From Geminocystis sp050753365 (GTDB taxonomy: Bacteria > Cyanobacteriota > Cyanobacteriia > Cyanobacteriales > Cyanobacteriaceae): a stretch of 64,000 nucleotides of DNA. The translations under genes were made by a program, and so were the position numbers. Under the pieces are notes generated by a model, which ran no database searches, was not told the origin of the DNA, and saw nothing but the letters and a program-made list of their open reading frames with translations. Positions 16,910-26,079 of the stretch are shown here, piece by piece (position 1 is the stretch's first letter; each line of letters opens with the position of its first letter). The stretch lies in assembly GCF_050753365.1 (NCBI RefSeq), contig NZ_JBLZFY010000001.1:1-64000 (forward strand), given 5' to 3'.

Positions 16910-17222
16910 TATTGCTAATCTTTGTGAAACAATTTTAAGATTAACTGATAACATGACTAAAGAGAATTTTTTTGATGATGAAAAAACTTATCTTGCTGTT
17001 TTGTATGAAATCACAATTATTGGTGAAGTGGTAAAAAGATTATCTTCTGAGTTTAGAGAAAATCACCCTCACATTGAATGGCGAAAAATTGCAGGAATGC
17101 GAGATCGTTTGGTGCATGATTATGATGAAGTAAAATTAGATTTAGTTTGGCAAGTTGTGATTAATTATATTCCTGAACTTTTAAGTTATATTACTCCTCT
17201 TTTACCAGCAAAATCTGATTGA
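16881..17222 (+). CDS. hepT: HEPN-domain RNase toxin HepT
   Basis: 113 residues, helical, with the catalytic motif RDRLVHDY (R-x4-H-x-Y), in which the tyrosine is the site MntA adenylylates. HepT dimers cleave RNA when unmodified. It starts inside the end of mntA, pointing to coupled translation. Together they form a toxin-antitoxin pair that may act in phage defence or element maintenance. Confidence 0.88.
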   Translation: MNYDQSYLLDIANLCETILRLTDNMTKENFFDDEKTYLAVLYEITIIGEVVKRLSSEFRENHPHIEWRKIAGMRDRLVHDYDEVKLDLVWQVVINYIPELLSYITPLLPAKSD

Positions 17223-17383
17223 TTTTTGTTCAATTTCTGACTAAAAATAATGAAAAACCTAATTAATTAAGATTACTTCGTACCTCGCAATGACAAAATA
17301 TCCTTATTATTTCCATTGTGTAAATCCCGTCCTAACTAACTAATTTATTCTTATGTAATAAATTTTATTTAACCTAATTATTT

Positions 17384-19558
17384 ATGAATAACTGGCTATC
17401 TTCTACCATTAAATTTTTAGAAACACAAAATTATCAAGAAGTTATCAATATCTATGAAAATTTGCTCAAAAATAATCCCGATGAAATTACCTATTATTGG
17501 TATTTAGGATTAGCTTATTTACTCAATCAACAAGAAACAGAAGCACAAACCACTTGGTTTATTCCTTTTAGTCAAGGGAATGAGCAACAATGCAATTTAT
17601 GGATGGAAGAATTAACTCAGATTCTCACTACTGAAGCTATTTTACAAGAGCATAAAAAAAATTATGATTTAGTCTGGTTAATTGGTAATGCTTTAAGAGA
17701 AATGAACCCTAATAATCTAGTTAATTTATTATCTTTATTACAACTGTCAGTTATTATTGATAAATTTGAATCAAACTTTATTACTGATTGGCATATTTCG
17801 GAAATTTTAGAAGGAGAAAATCATCCTGTTATTTCTATTGAACTTTTAGCAAACACTTTAGATAAAGTTTTAAAATTTCCTGTTTCTGAAAATATTGGCC
17901 TAGCAAAAAGCTGTTTAATTTATACTAATAATAATAACCTAATTTTTGATAAAATTCGGAATGTTGCTTATTCCATGGGCAATGAAAAACTATACATTTT
18001 TTACGCTATTACTTTGCTGGAAATGTGCCAAGAAATACATCCTAATAATATTAATCCATATTGTGATTTGCATATATTTTATTCTTATATAAGTAAATAT
18101 AATGAAGCCATAGAAATAGCAAAAGAATTGAAAAAATTAATGGAAAAAAAATCAGAAATTGAGGGAAAAATATTAGCTAGTAATCTTTTGCATATTTCGT
18201 ATATGACGTTGGGAAAATGGCAAGAAGCTAGTGACATAGAAAAAGAGCAACAAAGAAACTGGTTAATATTTATTGAAGAAAAACCAACAATTAACGAACC
18301 CATTTTAAAACAAGGTTTTATCGCCTCTTTAATGACATCCCTTTATATTAGAGATGATTTAGTTTATCATCGTAATTTATTCAATGAAGTTTCTTCTTTA
18401 TATCAATTTTATAATAAGGATAATGAGTTAGTTATTAATCACCATAAAAACAAAGAAAATAGACCTTTAAAAATAGGTTACATTGGACATACTTTTAGAT
18501 GTCATTCTGTCGGTTATTTGTGTCGATGGTTGCTACACTATCATAATCGAGAATCTTTTGAATTATACATTTATTCTGTACAAGGACATGAAGACGAAAT
18601 AACAGAAAAATGGTTTAAAAATAAAGTCACCAAATTTTTTCAAGGACAAAGAAATGCTAATGATATAGTAATGAATATTATCAATGATGAAATTGATATT
18701 TTAGTTGATTTAGATAGTGCAACTTCTAATGTTACTAACTTGGTGTTGTGTCAAAAACCTGCACCCATACAGATAACATGGCTTGGTTTAGATGCTTCTG
18801 GTTTACCCAGCATAGATTATTATATTGCTGATCCTTATGTATTACCTGACTATGCAGAAAAATATTATCGAGAGAAAATTTGGCGTTTCCCCCATACCTA
18901 CCTCGCTATCGATGGTTTTGAAATGGCAACTCCCACTCGTCGCCGAGAAGATTTGGGATTGAGTAACGATGATGTTATTTTTATGAATCTACAAAACCCC
19001 GCAAAACTTAATCCTGACATTCTGACATCTCAATTAAAAATAGTAAATGCTGTACCCAATGGCTATTTATTTACTAAAATACGCAAAGATGAAGAAGCAT
19101 TAAAAAAATTAGTGACAGAAATAGCTAAATCACAGAATGTCTCTTGTGATAAATTACGGTTTATTCCTTCTGATATTGAGATAAAAACTCATAGAGCAAA
19201 TTTACAAATTGCTGATGTTATTCTTGATACTTATCCTTATAATGGCTCAACGACAACACTGGAGGCATTATGGGCAGAAATTCCTGTCGTTACGAGGGTA
19301 GGGGAACAGTTTGCCGCTCGTAATAGTTATACTTATATGGTAAATGCAGGTATCACTGAAGGCATTGCATGGAGTGAGGAAGAATATATCTCATGGGGAA
19401 TAAAATTTGGCACGGATGAAAATTTAAGAAAGGAAGTGAGTTGGAAGTTAAGGCAATCGAAAAAAACATCTCCTTTATGGAATGCAAAACAGTTTACACG
19501 GGAAATGGAAAAAGCATATCAGCAAATGTGGCAAATTTATCTGGAGGAAAATAAATAA
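17384..19558 (+). CDS. OGT-like TPR glycosyltransferase (GT41), first copy
   Basis: 724 residues. The N-terminal half (1-340) is made of helical TPR-like repeats (NPDEITYYWYLGLAYL). The C-terminal half is a Glyco_transf_41 catalytic region: LKIGYIGHTFRCHSVGYL, ITWLGLDASGLPSIDYYIAD, DVILDTYPYNGSTTTLEAL and VVTRVGEQFAARNSY. These motifs match SPINDLY/OGT enzymes that transfer sugar from a UDP- or GDP-sugar to Ser/Thr of proteins or to other acceptors. It is followed after 3 bases by a paralogue. In cyanobacteria such enzymes have been linked to pilin or surface glycosylation; the link to the pilins 2 kb upstream is only proximity. Confidence 0.85.
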   Translation: MNNWLSSTIKFLETQNYQEVINIYENLLKNNPDEITYYWYLGLAYLLNQQETEAQTTWFIPFSQGNEQQCNLWMEELTQILTTEAILQEHKKNYDLVWLIGNALREMNPNNLVNLLSLLQLSVIIDKFESNFITDWHISEILEGENHPVISIELLANTLDKVLKFPVSENIGLAKSCLIYTNNNNLIFDKIRNVAYSMGNEKLYIFYAITLLEMCQEIHPNNINPYCDLHIFYSYISKYNEAIEIAKELKKLMEKKSEIEGKILASNLLHISYMTLGKWQEASDIEKEQQRNWLIFIEEKPTINEPILKQGFIASLMTSLYIRDDLVYHRNLFNEVSSLYQFYNKDNELVINHHKNKENRPLKIGYIGHTFRCHSVGYLCRWLLHYHNRESFELYIYSVQGHEDEITEKWFKNKVTKFFQGQRNANDIVMNIINDEIDILVDLDSATSNVTNLVLCQKPAPIQITWLGLDASGLPSIDYYIADPYVLPDYAEKYYREKIWRFPHTYLAIDGFEMATPTRRREDLGLSNDDVIFMNLQNPAKLNPDILTSQLKIVNAVPNGYLFTKIRKDEEALKKLVTEIAKSQNVSCDKLRFIPSDIEIKTHRANLQIADVILDTYPYNGSTTTLEALWAEIPVVTRVGEQFAARNSYTYMVNAGITEGIAWSEEEYISWGIKFGTDENLRKEVSWKLRQSKKTSPLWNAKQFTREMEKAYQQMWQIYLEENK

Positions 19559-19561
19559 ATT

Positions 19562-21754
19562 ATGATTTCACAACAAGAAATAGAGTTATTATTAGGGAAG
19601 AATGACTATGATAAATTAGTTGATTATTTAGAAATAAAAGTCGAAATTGAACCTGATAATATTGATTATCATTGTTACTTAGGATTAGCTTATTTATTAA
19701 GTGGAAAAAAAGAAGAAGCACAAATGACATGGTTTTTTCTTTTCTCCCAAGAAGATAATCATTCTTTGACAAAATTAAGTAATATTTTAAACATAGAAGC
19801 TCAAAGACAACTAGAGCAACAAAATTTTTTATTAAGTTATGAGTTGAGGCAAGTTATTAGAGAAATTAAGCCTCATGATATTCAAAATCTTACTTTTATT
19901 GTAAAACTGGCAATTCAATTAAATATATTAAATAATGATTATATTCAAGAATTATCTTTACTTGATACCTTAAAAAATATAAATAATGTAAAAGATAATC
20001 GAGATAATTTATATCAATTTTGTGAATTAATTTTAGACTTTCCTTTTTTTATTAATATTGATTTAATTGATGTGATACTAGAAAAAGTCAAAGAAGATCA
20101 AAACTTTTTGACATTGATAATTAGTAAAGCTCGTATCATGGGATATGAAAAAAGATATTTATACTATAGTGTTGATTTATTGAAACTTTGCTTGAAGTAT
20201 TTTTCTAATGATTTAAAGGTAATAAAAGAATTTTTTTGGTATTATATGGAGGTAAAAGAATATGAAAATGCGATAATATTTGCAGATAAATATATTCAAG
20301 ATGGTAAAAACAAAGAAGATAGTTTACATGGAAATTACTTAAAATTATATTTAATGTTAACTACGGGAAACTGGTTTGAAAATTTAGGATTATTTGATAG
20401 TTTATATTTTTTATTAAATGATTTAGACTTAGAGAAAATTGATAATGATTTTAAAACTTCTTTAATTGCGGTATGTCAGTTTTATTTATATTTCAAAGAT
20501 AATCCGCTTAAATTTAGGTCTAAAATACTGACAAAGGTGATGCCCACGATACAAAATTATTTGAATAGAGAATATTCTTCTTTAATAAAACATGATAGAC
20601 AGGTTTTGAGATGGGAAAAAATAAGAATAGCTTACATTGCGCATACTTTTAATAATCACTGTGTAGCAATGTTATGTCGTTATCTAATTAATTATTTGAA
20701 TAAAGATAAATTTGATGTTTATATTTATATGTTGGATAAAAAAGAAGATAATATTACTGAAAAATGGTTTAAATCTAATGTTGATAAATATATTCAATGT
20801 TCTTCCGATTGGGTGGAAACAGTCAAACAAATTCAGGAGGATAATATAAATATTCTGATTGATTTAGATAGTTTTACCCATTATAAAACTCAAATGATTA
20901 TGGCTTTAAAACTAGCCCCGATACAGATTAGTTGGTTAGGTTTAGATTCTACTGGTTTGCCTACTCTGGATTATTTTATCGTTGATCCTCATGTTTTACC
21001 AAATAATGCACAAGAATATTATCGAGAACAATTATGGCGTTTACCTCATACTTATCTGGCAGTAGATGGCTTTGAAGTTGGTATTTCATCTATAAAACGT
21101 CAAGATTTAGATATTCCTGAAAATGCGATAGTATATTTAAGTTTACAAACGGGATTAAAAAGACATCCTGATAGTATTGCTTTACAGATGAAGATTTTAG
21201 CTCAAGTACCAGATAGTTATTTTCTCATTTCTGGTGGTACAAATGAATGTAGTTTGGAAAATGTCAAAAAAATATTTACACAAATTTCGATCGAACAGGG
21301 GGTTAATCCCGATCGAATAAAAGTGTTACCATTTTTACCAACAGAAGAATATCGAGGTATTTTAACTTTAGGGGATGTGGTATTAGACACTTATCCTTTT
21401 AATGGTGCAACGACAACTCTTGATGCTTTATGGTTAAATATTCCCCTTGTTACTAGGGTTGGTGAGCAATTCCACGCCCGTCAGGGTTATACTTTTCTGA
21501 AAAATTTGGGCATTGAAGAAGGTATTGCTTACACTGATGAGGAGTATATCGAATGGGGAGTAAGATTTGGCAAGGATGAGGAATTAAGAAAGAAAGTATA
21601 TTGGAAATTACGGGAGTCGAAAAAAACATCTCCGTTATGGAATGGGAAACAATTTGCGAGGGAAATGGAAAAGGCTTATGAGCAAATGTGGGAAATTTAC
21701 GTTAATCAACAAAATAAAATAACTCGATCGAACTCAACTTCAACTACCGATTAA
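19562..21754 (+). CDS. OGT-like TPR glycosyltransferase (GT41), second copy
   Basis: 730 residues, a paralogue of the preceding gene. The catalytic motifs are conserved (IRIAYIAHTFNNHCVAML, ISWLGLDSTGLPTLDYF, DVVLDTYPFNGATTTLDAL, LVTRVGEQFHARQGY), while the TPR-like N-terminal half has diverged strongly. The ATG lies 3 bases after the previous stop, so both are in one operon. The pattern suggests duplication followed by a change in acceptor recognition by the N-terminal repeats. Confidence 0.85.
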   Translation: MISQQEIELLLGKNDYDKLVDYLEIKVEIEPDNIDYHCYLGLAYLLSGKKEEAQMTWFFLFSQEDNHSLTKLSNILNIEAQRQLEQQNFLLSYELRQVIREIKPHDIQNLTFIVKLAIQLNILNNDYIQELSLLDTLKNINNVKDNRDNLYQFCELILDFPFFINIDLIDVILEKVKEDQNFLTLIISKARIMGYEKRYLYYSVDLLKLCLKYFSNDLKVIKEFFWYYMEVKEYENAIIFADKYIQDGKNKEDSLHGNYLKLYLMLTTGNWFENLGLFDSLYFLLNDLDLEKIDNDFKTSLIAVCQFYLYFKDNPLKFRSKILTKVMPTIQNYLNREYSSLIKHDRQVLRWEKIRIAYIAHTFNNHCVAMLCRYLINYLNKDKFDVYIYMLDKKEDNITEKWFKSNVDKYIQCSSDWVETVKQIQEDNINILIDLDSFTHYKTQMIMALKLAPIQISWLGLDSTGLPTLDYFIVDPHVLPNNAQEYYREQLWRLPHTYLAVDGFEVGISSIKRQDLDIPENAIVYLSLQTGLKRHPDSIALQMKILAQVPDSYFLISGGTNECSLENVKKIFTQISIEQGVNPDRIKVLPFLPTEEYRGILTLGDVVLDTYPFNGATTTLDALWLNIPLVTRVGEQFHARQGYTFLKNLGIEEGIAYTDEEYIEWGVRFGKDEELRKKVYWKLRESKKTSPLWNGKQFAREMEKAYEQMWEIYVNQQNKITRSNSTSTTD

Positions 21755-21848
21755 TTGTAAGTAATTATGGTAACTTGATATAATTATGCTTATGACTCGA
21801 TCACCTTCGGTGGCGTTGCTCGATCGAAATAAATAGAAATAAAAGAAT

Positions 21849-22406
21849 ATGTTAACTTTACCTCGTAAAAAATTTGCTCTGGAAGAATATCATCAAATAA
21901 TTGCATCAGGAGTGTTGAGAGAAGACTATTTAATTGAGTTAATTAATGGAGAAATTTTTGAAATGTCACCCGTAGGATTTAGACACGCTTCTTGTGTAAA
22001 AAAAATTAATTACTTATTTGCGGAAAAGTTAGGTTCAAAAGTAATAATTGGGGTACAAGATCCCATTAAACTTAATGATAACTCAGAACCACAACCAGAT
22101 TTAGTTTTACTCAAACCTCGTGATGATTTTTACGCTAATCAACATCCTACTCCCGAAAATATTTTTTTGTTAATTGAAGTAGCAGATAGCAGTATTGACT
22201 ACGATCGAAACTTTAAAATTCCCATTTATGCAGAAAATAAAATTAAAGAAGTGTGGTTAGTTGATCTCAATCAAAACTTATTAGAAGTATATCAAAATCC
22301 CCAGAAAAACTATTATCAGAATATCAAAAAACTGTGTTCTGAAGATTCTCTTACCTTGACTCAACCAGAGGTAATTACTATAAGTCTCGATCGAATTTTA
22401 TTTTAA
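21849..22406 (+). CDS. Uma2 family (DUF820) putative endonuclease
   Basis: 185 residues of the Uma2 family, abundant in cyanobacteria, with a restriction-endonuclease-like fold. Visible motifs: YLIELINGEIFEMSP, NSEPQPDLVLL (the PD of PD-(D/E)XK) and FLLIEVADSS (E), then the conserved KEVWLVDL. Biological role and substrate are unknown; the family is often linked to mobile or stress-related loci. Transcription probably starts in the about 95-base gap after the glycosyltransferase. Confidence 0.85.
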   Translation: MLTLPRKKFALEEYHQIIASGVLREDYLIELINGEIFEMSPVGFRHASCVKKINYLFAEKLGSKVIIGVQDPIKLNDNSEPQPDLVLLKPRDDFYANQHPTPENIFLLIEVADSSIDYDRNFKIPIYAENKIKEVWLVDLNQNLLEVYQNPQKNYYQNIKKLCSEDSLTLTQPEVITISLDRILF

Positions 22407-22880
22407 TCGTTTCCTGAAAGTGATGCCCCATTTTATATTTATTAATAATAGCCTATTTATTGGTACAAATTTATATTTTAACTAAGCTCAATACAAGTCT
22501 CATCCCTAAAAGTCTTGTTTCTCTTCACCTTCCTTCGGTAACTTTACTCAAACTAGCTTTGTAGTGTGGGTCTTCTTTGTCCATTCAAGATAAATTAAAG
22601 AAATGATATAATGGGTAATGAATCATTGATTATTGCTCCGACTGAAACCTTACAGCCGTATTTTCATTATTCGATCGCTACCAAAAATTCTCAGGGACGT
22701 TTCCCAATCATTCGTTACGATGATTATAATAATCTTAATAAGATTGTCGAAGATTATAGTATTGGATATTATTAACCCTCCCTACGAAACAAGCAAAAAT
22801 CATTAAATATTCCTATGTTATATTGGAGATCGAAAAGACTGAATATATCAAGAATCTTTTTTAGGGTTTCTAACTAAGCC
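22407..22880. other. Intergenic stretch with one tiny open frame
   Basis: About 470 bases between two Uma2 genes. A 54-codon open frame at 22611-22775 is listed separately. Apart from that I see no gene, RNA or repeat that I can support. Confidence 0.4.
22611..22775 (+). CDS. Possible 54-residue protein or gene remnant
   Basis: ATG at 22611 to TAA at 22775, reading MGNESLIIAPTETLQPYF and then a polar, Asn- and Tyr-rich tail. Codon use and composition look coding, but there is no ribosome binding site and I know no homologue. It could be the remains of a longer gene. Confidence 0.25.
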   Translation: MGNESLIIAPTETLQPYFHYSIATKNSQGRFPIIRYDDYNNLNKIVEDYSIGYY

Positions 22881-23621
22881 ATGATACAATCCCCTGCTTC
22901 GCCCATAACGCAAATAGAATCACTTCCCGAAGGATGGGAAGAAATGTCTATTCCTGATATTAGTGACATTGTTACAGAAGATGATACCCCTGTGGATAAT
23001 TTAATTTCAGAAAAACAACAGAGATTACTAACCAATTCTCTTTATAGCTCCCTCGATCGAGATTTTCCTTTTTTAGCCTCTGCTAATATAGGTTTATTTT
23101 ACGGGGCGAAACGTCCTCCTTTAGTGCCTGATACTCTCCTTAGCTTTAGAGTTAGTATGCCGGAAGATTGGACACAAAAACAAAATCGCTCATATTTTTT
23201 GTGGAATTTTGGTAAACCTCCAGAAGTAGCAGTGGAAATTGTCTCCAATAAGGTAGGCAATGAATTAGGTAGTAAATTAATCGATTATGCCGATGCTGGA
23301 GTCGCCTATTATGTAGTTTTTGATCCTCTCTTTTGTCTTGGGAAAAAACCTTTATACGTTTATGAATTAAAGGCGACACAATATGATTTACTTGATGATT
23401 ATTTTATGCCCAATATTGACTTAGGCTTAACTCTTTGGGAGGGCAAGTTTGAAGATAAACAATACACTTGGTTGCGTTGGTGCGATCGAGACGGTAATAT
23501 CCTTTTAACAGGAGATGAAAAAGCCCAACAGGAAAAACAACGCGCTGACAGTGAAAAACAACGAGCGGATAAATTAGCAGAATATTTAAAATCTTTGGGA
23601 ATTAATCCTGAAGAAATTTAA
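22881..23621 (+). CDS. Uma2 family (DUF820) putative endonuclease, longer type
   Basis: 246 residues. The core has the Uma2 signs (PPLVPDTLLSFR as the PD motif, VAVEIVSNK as the E motif, YADAGVAYYVVFDP). The C-terminus has a short charged coiled coil (KAQQEKQRADSEKQRADKLAEYLKSLG), a common ending in cyanobacterial Uma2 paralogues. Function unknown. It is not closely similar to the Uma2 gene 475 bases upstream, so this is not a recent duplication. Confidence 0.82.
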   Translation: MIQSPASPITQIESLPEGWEEMSIPDISDIVTEDDTPVDNLISEKQQRLLTNSLYSSLDRDFPFLASANIGLFYGAKRPPLVPDTLLSFRVSMPEDWTQKQNRSYFLWNFGKPPEVAVEIVSNKVGNELGSKLIDYADAGVAYYVVFDPLFCLGKKPLYVYELKATQYDLLDDYFMPNIDLGLTLWEGKFEDKQYTWLRWCDRDGNILLTGDEKAQQEKQRADSEKQRADKLAEYLKSLGINPEEI

Positions 23622-23920
23622 CTCTCTAATTTTGACACAGCTTAAATAGGGTTGTTATAATAACTATATCAACTGTCAACTTGGGTTATTTTTTAGCCCG
23701 TACAAGTCAACTATCAACTAGCCTCCCTGTCTTTTTAGACACCCTTCTTCCGAAGGAATGGGAGGTTTTAATTTTTTTCCTAATAGATCAATCAATATTC
23801 TACCGTTTTACTGTCAGGATTGCGATTATTGCACAGGTAAAAGGAGGCAATTCCTCCGCTCTTTAAATTTATTTTTATGATAAAGTGATAAATGAATCTA
23901 TTGATATTTAGAGTAATATA

Positions 23921-24178
23921 ATGTCGAAAAATGCAGTCATAAAAGCAGTAACTGATGCGGAATTGAAAACAAAAGTTGAACAAATATTTATTGATATTGG
24001 TATGACTCCTGATGAGGCTGTAAATCTTTTTTATACACAGGTTTTATTACACAATGGGTTGCCTTTTGACCTGAAAATACCAAATCAAATTACAATTTCA
24101 GCTATAGATGATACAAATAAAAAAATTGGTGAAACATTTAATTCTGTAGATCAGCTTTTTGAGGATTTGAATGATTAA
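23921..24178 (+). CDS. RelB/DinJ family antitoxin
   Basis: 85 residues with a ribbon-helix-helix N-terminus and the family core FIDIGMTPDEAVNLFYTQV, followed by NGLPFDLKIPN. RelB/DinJ proteins bind and neutralise YafQ/RelE toxins and repress their shared promoter. The gene lies 6 bases upstream of a YafQ-type toxin gene. Confidence 0.85.
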   Translation: MSKNAVIKAVTDAELKTKVEQIFIDIGMTPDEAVNLFYTQVLLHNGLPFDLKIPNQITISAIDDTNKKIGETFNSVDQLFEDLND

Positions 24179-24184
24179 CTAAAA

Positions 24185-24451
24185 ATGCTTAAAATACATA
24201 GAACATCCCAATTTAAAAAAGATTTTAAAAAAGCGGTAAAATCAGGAAAAGAAATCAAATTATTAGTAGAAATTATTGAAAAATTTGTCAGAAAAGAACC
24301 TTTACCAACGAAAAATAGAGATCATAATCTTTCGGGAAATTATGCCGATTTTAGAGAATGCCATATACAACCCGACTGGCTTTTAATATATAAATATGAT
24401 GAAGAAACCTTATTTTTGACTAGAATGGGCAGTCATTCAGATTTGTTTTAA
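24185..24451 (+). CDS. yafQ: YafQ family mRNA interferase toxin
   Basis: 88 residues with the YafQ/RelE fold signs: FKKDFKKAVKSGK near the start, the RDHNLSGNYADFRECHI core and PDWLLIYKYDEE, with a final conserved GSHSDLF. YafQ cleaves mRNA at the ribosome. Directly downstream of its RelB/DinJ partner; no C-terminal truncation. Confidence 0.88.
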   Translation: MLKIHRTSQFKKDFKKAVKSGKEIKLLVEIIEKFVRKEPLPTKNRDHNLSGNYADFRECHIQPDWLLIYKYDEETLFLTRMGSHSDLF

Positions 24452-24473
24452 GTCGATCGGTTTTATATCAAAC

Positions 24474-25628
24474 TCAAGTAATTAATTCATAGGCTTTGAT
24501 GGTTTCTTGGGCTACCCTATCCCATGAGTATAACTTCGATCGAGCCGTTCCTTTCATAATTAAATCCTCTCGTAAATCAGGTTGACTGATAACTTGATAA
24601 ATCGTGTCGGCAAGGGAAATATAATCTTCTGGATTAATATACAAAGCCGAATCTTGAGCTACTTCGGGCAGAGATGAAGTGTTAGAAGTAATCACAGGAG
24701 CACCTAATGTCATGGCTTCTAAGACGGGTAAACCAAAGCCTTCGTAAAAAGAAGGATATACAAATACATCTGTAAGATGATAACAAACGGCTACTTCTTC
24801 ATCGGATAAATAGCCTAAATGGTGAATATCTTGTTTAAATTCAGAGTTTTCGATTTCACCAAAAATTGTCTCATAATTCCAGCCTTTTTGTCCTACTAAG
24901 ATTAAATGATGATTAATACCATAGTTTTTTTTGAGTAAATTAAAGGCTTTAACTAAGTTTATAATATTTTTTCTCGGTTCGATCGTGCTAACAAATAAGA
25001 TATAAGGTTGGCTAAAATCATAATTAATTTTACTTTTAATTAACTCAATATTTTTAGATTTTAAATAGTTATTATTATATCTACTCGCTTCGGAAGTAAT
25101 GACTATTTTCTCACTTTTAACGCCAAAATACTCCATAATATCTTGTTTAGTACTATTAGCAAAAGTAATAATTAAATCAGTCCATTGCAAACATTTTTTA
25201 ATTCTTTGAGTATAAGTTTTAACAATTTGATTACTATAAAAAGGATATTTAAGAAAAGTTAAATCATGGATTGTCATGACTTTTTTACCATCAGAAAAAG
25301 GATAAACATAATGATCCGTACCATGAATTATATCCACATCTTGCCAAAATCGATCGAACTTAGGTACAAACAACCCTGCGGATTTACCTAAAAAATTACT
25401 CACCGTGACAGGTAAAGGTAAAAATTGTAAAGGAGAAATGTCTTGTAAACTATCAGGAAGAAGACGACTACCCTTTAACCATTGAGCCATAGAAGGTTGT
25501 CGATAAATATTAAAAGAGTAATCCGTGTCATTTTCTAAGGCTTTTAAACTCTTAATCAAGTTATAAGTATAGTATCCAACACCACTAGGACAATCTCGAA
25601 TTGAACCACAATCAACTAAAATCTTCAT
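24474..25628 (-). CDS. Glycosyltransferase family 4
   Basis: 384 residues, GT-B fold. N-terminal motif GVGYYTYNL; C-terminal domain with ILFVSTIEPRKNI and the nucleotide-sugar site PSFYEGFGLPVLEAMTLGAP, typical of GT4 (mannosyl- or similar transferases). It transfers a sugar from an activated donor to a growing glycan, probably for exopolysaccharide or lipopolysaccharide. No other polysaccharide genes are adjacent. Convergent with yafQ, with 22 bases between stops. Confidence 0.85.
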   Translation of the reverse strand: MKILVDCGSIRDCPSGVGYYTYNLIKSLKALENDTDYSFNIYRQPSMAQWLKGSRLLPDSLQDISPLQFLPLPVTVSNFLGKSAGLFVPKFDRFWQDVDIIHGTDHYVYPFSDGKKVMTIHDLTFLKYPFYSNQIVKTYTQRIKKCLQWTDLIITFANSTKQDIMEYFGVKSEKIVITSEASRYNNNYLKSKNIELIKSKINYDFSQPYILFVSTIEPRKNIINLVKAFNLLKKNYGINHHLILVGQKGWNYETIFGEIENSEFKQDIHHLGYLSDEEVAVCYHLTDVFVYPSFYEGFGLPVLEAMTLGAPVITSNTSSLPEVAQDSALYINPEDYISLADTIYQVISQPDLREDLIMKGTARSKLYSWDRVAQETIKAYELIT

Positions 25629-25640
25629 CTTTATTTATTT

Positions 25641-25674
25641 TACTACCGTAGCACAGGCATCTTGCCTATGTGTA
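25641..25674. repeat. Dispersed ACAGGCATCTTGCCT palindrome
   Basis: ACCGTAGCACAGGCATCTTG then CCTATGTG: a short palindrome with a CATCTTG centre. Related copies are at 36959 and 38571 (reverse), both between genes. Confidence 0.6.
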
Positions 25675-25718
25675 TTTTTTCCGAATATCTATTATTGTAC
25701 ATTAAAAAATTTCTCTGT

Positions 25719-26030
25719 GTCATTGCGAGGTACGAAGCAATCTCAAATCCTTATATTAATTATGTCATTGCGAGGTACAAAGCAATCTCAAAGCCTTATA
25801 TTAATTATGTCATTACGAGGCACGAAACAATCTCAAATCCTTATATTAATTTTGTCATTGCGAGGTACGAAGCAATCTCAAAGCCTTATATTAATTTTGT
25901 CATTACGAGGTACGAAGCAATCTCAAAGCCCTATATTAATTTTGTCATTGCGAGGTACGAAGCAATCTCAAATCTCTATATTAATTTTGTCATTGCGAGG
26001 TACGAAGCAATCTCAAAGCCTTACTTTATA
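25719..26030. repeat. Seven tandem 45-bp REP-like units
   Basis: Seven head-to-tail units, each made of TCATTGCGAGGTACGAAGC plus AATCTCAAA, then a spacer (TCCTTATATTAATTATG, varying as AGCC or TGTC). Units differ by a few bases (ATTGCG/ATTACG, ACGAAG/ACAAAG). The 45-base length keeps frames open; no protein is implied. It lies between the GT4 and pilQ genes, which point away from and toward it respectively. Confidence 0.9.
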
Positions 26031-26079
26031 CTCAAAGAGAATTAAAATTCCTCATTCCTAATTTCTCATTCCTAATTAT

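Noticed and set aside
23622..23920. Possible IS200/IS605 end between Uma2 and RelB genes
   Set aside because: A few hairpins (AAGGAGGCAATTCCTCC) but no transposase remnant or matching opposite end.
25662..26061. Two overlapping open frames with repeated peptides
   Set aside because: They are produced by the 45-base tandem repeat, whose length is a multiple of three; the peptides are translations of the REP unit.
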